Source of the DNA: Temnopleurus reevesii
Taxonomy: Eukaryota > Echinodermata > Echinoidea > Temnopleuroida > Temnopleuridae
Reading direction: 5' to 3'
Assembly (NCBI GenBank): GCA_036244855.1
Contig: BQKZ01000769.1
Span: forward strand, 44,298 to 108,297
DNA length: 64,000 bases
The notes beneath the pieces were generated by a model, which made no database searches, was not told the origin of the DNA, and was given only the letters and a program-made list of their open reading frames with translations. Each line of letters opens with the position of its first letter. Within the stretch, counting starts at the first letter, position 1. This document shows, one piece after another, positions 15,201-24,639 of the stretch. A program made the translations under genes and the position numbers.

Positions 15201-18200
15201 GAATTTGTGAAATTTTGAATACTGACACAAGCTATTCAAGACTGACAAATTACTCTTTGAATGATACTCGCCAAGGAGTTTTATCCCCTTAGTCCTATAT
15301 GTGTTGTTAATGAATACAATATAGAAAATTATGGTGTTTTTTTTCTTTTAACTTGTCACTCATCTAATGTAATTGTGTGTATACTAAAAAATATATTAAT
15401 CATTAATCAGAAATGAAGAAAGTCAAATTAAATTTTCTGCATGTACATGTATATAATTATTTAGGCTTGATTTGATCTGATTAGGAGACATGCCAGCATG
15501 AATAGAAATGAATTTTCATATTTCATTTTAATTTTTTGAAATACATGTATTATCATTAGTGGCTTGCACATGTTGCATAAAGTAGGATAATTTATAATGG
15601 TGAACATAAATTTCAATTAAATTTTAAATTTCAAGTGTCATAGTGCGTGGGTACAATGAAAAAAAATTAATGTACTTGTGAGATCTAAACCAGTGACCTC
15701 TTCGAGCAGAGATTTCCCTTTTCCAGTGTGTTATAGACATGCCGTACCTGAGGAATTTTGTTTTCCTTTCTAGATTTTATTCGTCTCTTGCATCCAAAAT
15801 TGATAATCAATACAAGGCAGTGTATGGGGCTGCAGCTGAAGTCATCGGCATGGCAATGAAACAAATGGCAGAGAATGATAAGGTATGTGTTATGAAAGTG
15901 CACTCAAATTTGTTGTCACTTGAGTTGATTGGACATTTATTCCTAACTTTCCACTGCTGCTCTATGTAATGTATTCAATGTATTAGCACTCCCTTGAGCA
16001 TGCCCAGTGTAGCAACAAAGACAGTGAAGAGAAAGAAATGGTCTGTTTTGTGAGGATTAAGGATCACATTTTATCAGAAGCATCCTCTGATCCAGAGATC
16101 TGATTTTTGTGAATATAAGAGGCAAAAAGCTTTCACGGAATTACATGTATGGAATTAAGGAAATAAGGAATTCACGGAATTTACCAGGAATTTGCTGGGA
16201 ATTTGATGAGATACGCAACGAGATTCATTTGTGAAGATGAAACATGTAATCTGAATAAAGCCAGCATATAATTTCAGTCGAGGCGTTTGTCCAATTCATT
16301 TGTCGACCTCACGGCAGACACAGTATGTTTACCCTTAGTAATTTGTTTTGCAAAATTAGTGATTTTGGAGTGCCCTCGCAAGCTCTGAAAAAAGTAGGAT
16401 GATTGAAATGTAAACCAGAGTGATTTGGTTAATGGTTAAGTAAGAAGTTTCTCATGTCGATTGTAGGAGTGGAGGGGATAGTACAGTGGAAACTCGTTAT
16501 AAAGAAATCTGATATAACCAAATATTTGATGTAAAGAGGTTAAAATTCTGGTCCCAGCTCTTCATTATTCATTGTTTTTTAACACTGCTCTAAAGAAATT
16601 ACTGCTATAACAAAATATTTTTGATGGTCCCAAGCACCTCATCATACTGAGTTTCCATTGTCAGTCATATATTATCACGGAATGTATTGAGCTGTTATTT
16701 GGTTATCTTGTCATAGATATTGTGGGGTTGTAAGAAAATGTATGTGATGAAATGTGACTAGTAAAGGTTGTGCTGTAGTGGTTCTGACACTTCTTTTAAC
16801 TAGAGGGCTGCGGTTCAAATCCCGTCCATAGCATTAATTACCTTCAGCAAGCAATATAGCGCTGCGGTTTTGCATTCAATCCAGGTAAATTAATGACACT
16901 TGCAGCAGGATAATGTTATGGTAACTAGTATCAAGTGCAGAAAAGAATATGCAGAAAATTCTTGAACTGCATAGAGAGACGTCTTGTCGTTGTTTCAAGA
17001 GACTTATATAGGAATGCATTTACCGTAAGTTATTCTGCTAAGCAGATGATGGTGATGATGATGATGATGATAGCCTCTTGTATAGCGCCGGTCTCCACCT
17101 CAGTTGAGCGCTCATGGCGCTCGAATTACTCAAAATAATGTCTCACAGATTTCAATGTCCTAATTAGTGCTATAGTTTTTCTTTCAGTCCAAGAACTCCC
17201 AGTGGTGGTATGATTTGTTTATTCTTTTAACAACAAGAGAGTAGGGAACAGATAGGTCTTTAGGTAGGACTCAAAGGTTGATTTCATCTCTGCTCTCCTG
17301 ATATAGAGGGGAAGGCTATTCCACAGTTTTGGTATTCCTTTTTTATGAAAATGTGAGTAAATGGAATAAGTGATAATGTTTATCTTTCTATCCATTAGAT
17401 CACTGATGGTCATCTCCATGCAGTGACATATAAGCAGCTGAGTCTCCTTGATTCAAAGAAGGAGGTTATCTTCATCACGTGTCTTCACAAGATTCATCTC
17501 AACTACCCAGTCTTCACAGATAGGTGAACTTCAAAATCTCACTTGTTTATTTGTATATAAGTATTGTAAAATTGGAAAGGTACTTACTCAGATCCACTGC
17601 TTTTGATATTGTCCCGTGTATGAGAAGCCATGGTCCAACACTTTTTTCCTTCCGCAAATAACAATTGTGGGAAGCATGCAGATTTCATCAATGTCAGTTT
17701 TAAACTTATTTTTGTGCATTTTTAAAAATTTGCTTATTGTTGATTCAGCTTTTTTTCATGCTGCGAAATGAGGCTCCTAATTTAATGTGCAAAGGGTTGT
17801 ACAGTATTAAAGTGGGTACATGTATGTCACTTTGGAACTGAAATCTTTATGTTGTAATTTTATACTTGCTTCCAAAGCCATAATTAGTCAATGAAAATGG
17901 ATTGAGTAGATATTGCGGAGATGCCAAATGTTATGGAATATTCATGAGTTTTATATTCATATGGATTCACAACATTGAAAGTTATTGGCTGAGGGCAGAA
18001 TACAACAGATAAACAATGCTTTCATCGAGATGAAGAACAATAACATCTTCGGATCCATACTCAAATAAGCCATTTTAGATAGAATTAATTGAAGATCAAA
18101 TTTTTTTCAATAGATTCATGAACAAGTTGTTGTTCATGTTGCCGTCCATACACGGCCAGCCCAAGACAGAATGTCTACAGATCATCACAGCTAGAATACA

Positions 18201-21200
18201 ACAGATAGACAATGCTTTCATTGAGATGAAGAACAAGAAGATCCTGGATCTACTCAGGCACAAGTAAGATCTTGGAGAACCATTTCAAGTGTTAATTCTA
18301 GGGACTTTAACATAAATGAGATACAGTTTAAAATTGATTGTATTTCTGTGGTACACAAAATTACGATTAATCTTATTGAAAGGTTAATTGCATCCTTTAT
18401 GTTACAGGCCCCTGGTGTTATTGTTCTTAATTGGATATAAGGATTTAATGATAATAATGATTTTGGTGGCTTTTGATCAGAGTCAGTAACAAATAAATTC
18501 ATAAATTTAATCACAAGACCCTCTTTATCCAATGAAAATATATGTTATTAGATTTCAAATCCTTGAATAAGATATGAGGAAAGTACACTAATTTCATGTA
18601 GCACATATTAGACCATGTCCTAATTAAGAATTATCCTCTAACCAATCCTGAAAGATTATATGTTTCGATTAATCTAGCCATTTATCAAAACAGAAATGCA
18701 TCATCACAACAGTGAATCTTTTGCCCCCACCAAACCAATTATGCTGTGATTCACTCTAAACTGAGCATGGAATGTTGGTCTTTCCCAACATGTATGTCCA
18801 CGTGTTCAGAATTTAATTCCACTTTTATATTAACTAATCAAAATAAATTTCCGTCTTCTTTAGCTGTTAATGTTTCTGAAAATACATTCATAATTCAAAT
18901 ATACCTGTATGAAACATATGGAATTATTTTTGCTGTATTAGGGATGAGGCAGATCAGTTGACGAGTCTCAAGTTGGTCGAAGGGATGCTACCGAAACTCA
19001 AACCAGCCGAGCTCCTCTTCCTTCTCCCTGCTGTCAAAGACTTTGTGTCTCATCCCAGCCCTAGCTGCAGAGATGTTATGTACTCCATTCTAATGTGGAT
19101 CTATGATATCTATAGGTAGGTTATAATTATCATTTATGGTGAAATGATGTAAAGATTGATAGTAGATCCCACTCCTGACACCAGCTTATAGGATTCTTTT
19201 CTTCTTTACAAAGAATCAAAGTTTATTGTTAACGACTGTGTTTCTTACCAGAGTACTCACTGCAGAGATGTTATATATTCCATTCTTATGTGGATCTATA
19301 ATATCGATAGGTAGGATATGTTGAAATGATGTAAAGACTGATAACACTGGTCAACAAAATTTTACTTTTTGAAAGTTGTCTGCAATTTTTAGCTGATTTA
19401 GGGTGAATCTGATGCGCTGAATCCAAAAATCACATCAATTTTGTCCAATCAGGTCAAGTTTTCGAGCTATCCCCACATGTTGTTTTTTACGTTTTTGTTC
19501 ACATGTACACCTTTTGGAAGGTGTTGATGGAATAAAGTGACATGGAAGATGAATATTTTGGTTCGAAATGATTATACTGAGAGGAAGAAATATTAAAATC
19601 ACATAATAATGGGTAATTTTGCTGAAAATGGCTCAGTTTGAAGCCATGAAACCTCAAAATCCTCTAAAAATTCGGATGAAGCCCTCATATGGTTATTTTG
19701 GGAAAATTAGAGGATTAGACCAGCCAAAATATTTATTTTTGAACAGCAGAACAAAAATCTAGTAAAAATTATCCAAAAATTTTAAGGAAAATTTGAGAGG
19801 TAAAGAGAAAATGCAGAATTTTTAATAATATAAAAAAATTGAAAATAATGCCAAAATCACTATACAAATCTTCAGATTTGGTGACACTGGTGATAAGATA
19901 ATGGCTCGTTCACCATTTATCCTTTATCCATGGATGAGAATAAATACCTATGATTTAAAAAAAAACTCAGAATGTTCAGATTTTTAAAGAAATTTAACAA
20001 ACATTTTAATATTTTCATTTTTATGAAACTGAATAATAGCTCATGTACAAAAACAATTGAATTTCATACGATTTTATCATTTTAATTAATAGATTGTCAT
20101 AAATATAAATATATATATTCATAATTTTCTTATATTAACATGATAACATGGTACATCTGGTAATAAAAGGTGTCACAGAGGTTGCCAATTGGTCTATAAT
20201 GGTGTTTATTATTTTCATCATTTTTTAATTATAAATTCATAATTTTTACAAATTCTGTTCGTTTTTCCTCAATTTTTTTTTGTTTTGTTTATCTAATTCA
20301 TATTCTTATGTTGAAAAATAAGTATTTTGGCTGGTCTTCCAGTTCAGTTTTTGTCCAATAACATTATACTTTGCCCAATCCAATTTTTTGAGGATTTTAA
20401 GGTTTCACAGCTTCAAACTGAGGGATTTTCAACATAATTACCAGAAAATATTGGGCCTGAATATTTATTGACATTAGTATAATCATTTCTAACAAAAAAA
20501 AAAAATTTTCCATGACATTTCAGCCCACCAAACCCTTTAAAAGTGCTCAACACATGCATTAAAGTGTAAAAACATAAAAAACAACATGTGGGGATAGCTC
20601 GGAAACTTGACCTGATTGAGCAAAACCAACGTGATTTTTGGATTCAGCACCTCGGATTCACTCTAAAATCAGCAAAGAAATCGCAGACAACTTTTTTGCT
20701 GTTGACCAGTGTAATCAATCTCACTCCTGACACCAGCTTATAGGATTCTTAATTTCCATACAAAGAAGCGCAGTTTGTTGTCAACGGCTCTGTTTCTTAT
20801 CCGAATACTTGCTGCAAGATGTTATGTATTCCATTTTAATGTGGATCTATCACATCTTCAGGTAGGATATGACTCTTATTTATATTAAAATGATGTAAAG
20901 ATTGATAAGTCAATCTCACTCCTGACACCAGTTTATAGCATTCTTAATTTCTATACAAAGAAGCGCAGTTTGTTGTCAAGAGCTCTGTTTCTTATCCAAG
21001 TACTTGCTACAAGATGTAATATATTCCATTCTTGTTTGGATCTATGATATCGATAGGTAGGATGTTGAAATGATGTAAAGTTTGATAGTCGATCCCACTC
21101 CTGACACCAGTTTATAGGATTCTTTTCAATGCAGTTTGTTGTCAACAGCTCTGTTTCTTACATGAGTACTCACTTATGTATCCCATTCTGATATGGATCT

Positions 21201-24200
21201 ATATCATCTATAGGTAGGATATAGTAAGTAATCAAATAAATAATTAAGTATTTATGTTGAAATGATGTCAAGATTGATATTCGATCCCACTGCTGACACC
21301 AGTTTATCGTATTCTTTTCTTTTTTTTTTTACAAAGAAACGCAGTGTGTTGTCTAAGACTCTGTTTCTTGCATGAGCACTCACTGCTTAGATGCAGGGTA
21401 TTCCACTTTTGTTTAGATTGACACATGTTTTGTAGTGCGATTGGCATGATGACCATTTTTGCTATTACATGTTACTTCTCGACCTCTTTATCACAAATGT
21501 CTTTAAAGTTGCATAAAATTTATTGTATAAAGTATTTTTATGTGGATTATCACTTGACCTGACGCTTCTTTTGACCTACAAAGTAATAACACATTAAAGG
21601 GTATCTAAGCACATGAAATTAACCCAAATTAACCTTATCTGATATGATATGGATTACTAGTTAAGGAGTTAGAAGCAAATAAGCGTCTCATTCACAATCA
21701 ACGCGTGAAGCATAATCCCTATTGAGGCTCCATGCATGGCTTCTTGAATGCCTATGCGATCTTTGTTTGCATGTCCCGATATCTTAAAAGTGTGAGCTGG
21801 CATCGTACAAGTCGTTTTTTTTTTCTTTATTAAATGAGAAACGTTTCATTTTTATATAACATTTTTAAAACTAAACATGTTTTTAATGTCATGGCATGTA
21901 TAGGAGGGGGTGGTTTGTGTATACTACCAACTAGCAAATTATCATTTTTTTCAGCCTCAGATACCTTTTAACTACATTTTATCATTTGGCTGATATCCCA
22001 CTGCTGCCACCCATTATAGTCATGTTCAATTTCAATTTTATTTATTTCATTCAATATGAAAGCAAACATATACAGGATAAAGAATGTATACAATGTAAAA
22101 GAATGAGAAAGACATAAGTCTTTTAAGCTGATGCCATCAAATATAATATGCTTGTCAACATCTTGAAATTGATGTTTTTGTTTCTCCATGTTTCTAATAC
22201 CTAAAGTATATTTATGTGTATTAGGGATGAGACAACAAGAGAAGAAGGAGCAGAGGGGGATGAGGCACTGTCCATTGCCAAGGATACTCTACTACAAGGA
22301 CTATCTGACCAGGACAACTATCTCAGGTACCATTCTCTTTCATTCTCATACAGGAGCCAATTGTTTAATCTTGCCATGAGGATTTTTTTCCTTTCACATT
22401 TGGGGTCTTGTGATTCTTCTGTGAACTTTGCCAGTATTTGATTTGTTCCTATTTCTTGACCATTGGTGCTGTTATAGAGCCTTTTGTCATTCCCATATAT
22501 AGTGTAAGAGATTTACTAACAAATTTCCACTGCTTCCATCAAAATGTTGCAAAATGACAAGAGTTGATGGTACATTTTAAAAGTGTCCCTGTGTTGAATG
22601 ATTTCTTTCAAAGTTAAAGGGGAAGTACACCCAGAAAATAATGTACTGTCAGTAAATGAAGAAAAATCAGATGAACAAACTATGAAAATTTGAGCAAAAT
22701 TGGATAATCCGTTCAAAAGTTATGAATTTTCAAAGTCATCATTTCCACCTNGATGAGACAACAAGAGAAGAAGGAGCAGAGGGGGATGAGGCACTGTCCA
22801 TTGCCAAGGATACTCTACTACAAGGACTATCTGACCAGGACAACTATCTCAGGTACCTTCCTCTTTCTTTCTAATATAGGGGCCAATCTTCTCATCTTTT
22901 GTCAAAATCTGTCCAGCATTAGACTTCTGCTGCTAAATCAATTCATGGCCATTAGTATTTTTAAAATGAGATATTCTCTGAATCCTATATCTGGTAAAAG
23001 ACTAAATTGTTGCAGAATGATGAGAGTTAATGATCAATGTTTCAGTGTATCTGTGTGCACCCTGGAATGATTTTATTAAAGTCTTTTACCAACTAAAGGC
23101 GATAACTATTTCTTTTATGCTTAATTTTTCTATCCTTTCTTTTGCTACACTGTAATTGTTTTGAATTGCTGATTAAATAATGATAACAATAATGAATGTA
23201 TACATGTTAAACTACCTTATTTTTTGCACTCATTTCATTTTCTTGTCCCATTGCATATTAGATTACGAGTGAGTAATTTTTGGAGCCATGAAAGTCGTCT
23301 GCCAGTTGCAACCTTGGATCGGCTAGTCTCCATGTTGGGTTGCATGTACACGCCTGCAACTGAGAGTCGATACCTTGGTTATGCAACAAACCTGCTTCTC
23401 GAAATGACATCGAAGAGCCCAGACTTTGGGAGGAAGATCTTTGAGCATCCCTTATCTGCTTGCAAATTTGAGGTATGAATGTTTTGTTGTTGAATTTATA
23501 TCTTCTCATGTGGGACATACAAACTTTAAATTTTATGAAGTCAATTTTCCATTTGTGATATTAAGCTACATTTATTGTCCTCCAACTATTTATACATGGG
23601 CGATGTTTATTCTATTAGTTTAGGCAAGAAAAAATTGTTTTGATGCACTCTACAAAAAATGATGATTTTTTTTTTTTGCTTTTCCACTTAACGCAAAAAT
23701 TCCTGTAAAATGACAGAGAAAACATGTGAAGTACAAGTTGATAACAAATTTCCAGTGATCACTGGCCTCTTTTAACCTTATTTTACACATGAAATGTGTT
23801 CCCAACTATAAAGAAAAAGAAATTAAAGATATATGTATTTCCAACCAACCAACACTAATATAGAAAAATACCATTAAAAGGTGTCCCCCAAAAAGTTTGG
23901 CCTTATTATATCAGTTAACACAGATTTTGTTCTTATTTTATTCTCCAGGATGTGCAAATTGATCACTCATGGCGCCAACGTCATGCTGCAATATCCACCC
24001 CTAAGTTTGTAGAGACTCAGATGGGTCAGTCCCAGGGGGGTAGTAGGGGATCTCCCTCGTCACAGAGCATGACATCATCAGGGATGAGAATGGATGGGCA
24101 GCTGAGAGCCACACAGGATACAAGACAGTTCACTCCAACTCAAGATGTTGGTGAGTTATTTATGATGATGATGAGGAGGAGCATGATGGTGATGATAATG

Positions 24201-24310
24201 ATGATAATGATGAGAATGATAATGATGATGGAATGATGATGATGAGAATGATGAAGATGATGAAGATGATGATGAGAATGATGATGATGTTGATGGGGAT
24301 GGTGATGATT

Positions 24311-24342
<32 letters not shown>

Positions 24343-24520
24343 GGTGATTATAGTGATCATAATGATGATGATGATGATGATAATGATGATGATGAGAATG
24401 GTGAAGATGATGATGAGAAAGAATGATGATGATGTTGATGGGGATGATGATGATTATGATGATGATGATGATAATGATGATGGCGGTGATGGTGGTGATG
24501 ATGACGACGACGATGATGAA

Positions 24521-24557
<37 letters not shown>

Positions 24558-24600
24558 GTGGTGGTGTTAATGATACTGATGAGGATGATGATGATGATGG

Positions 24601-24639
<39 letters not shown>

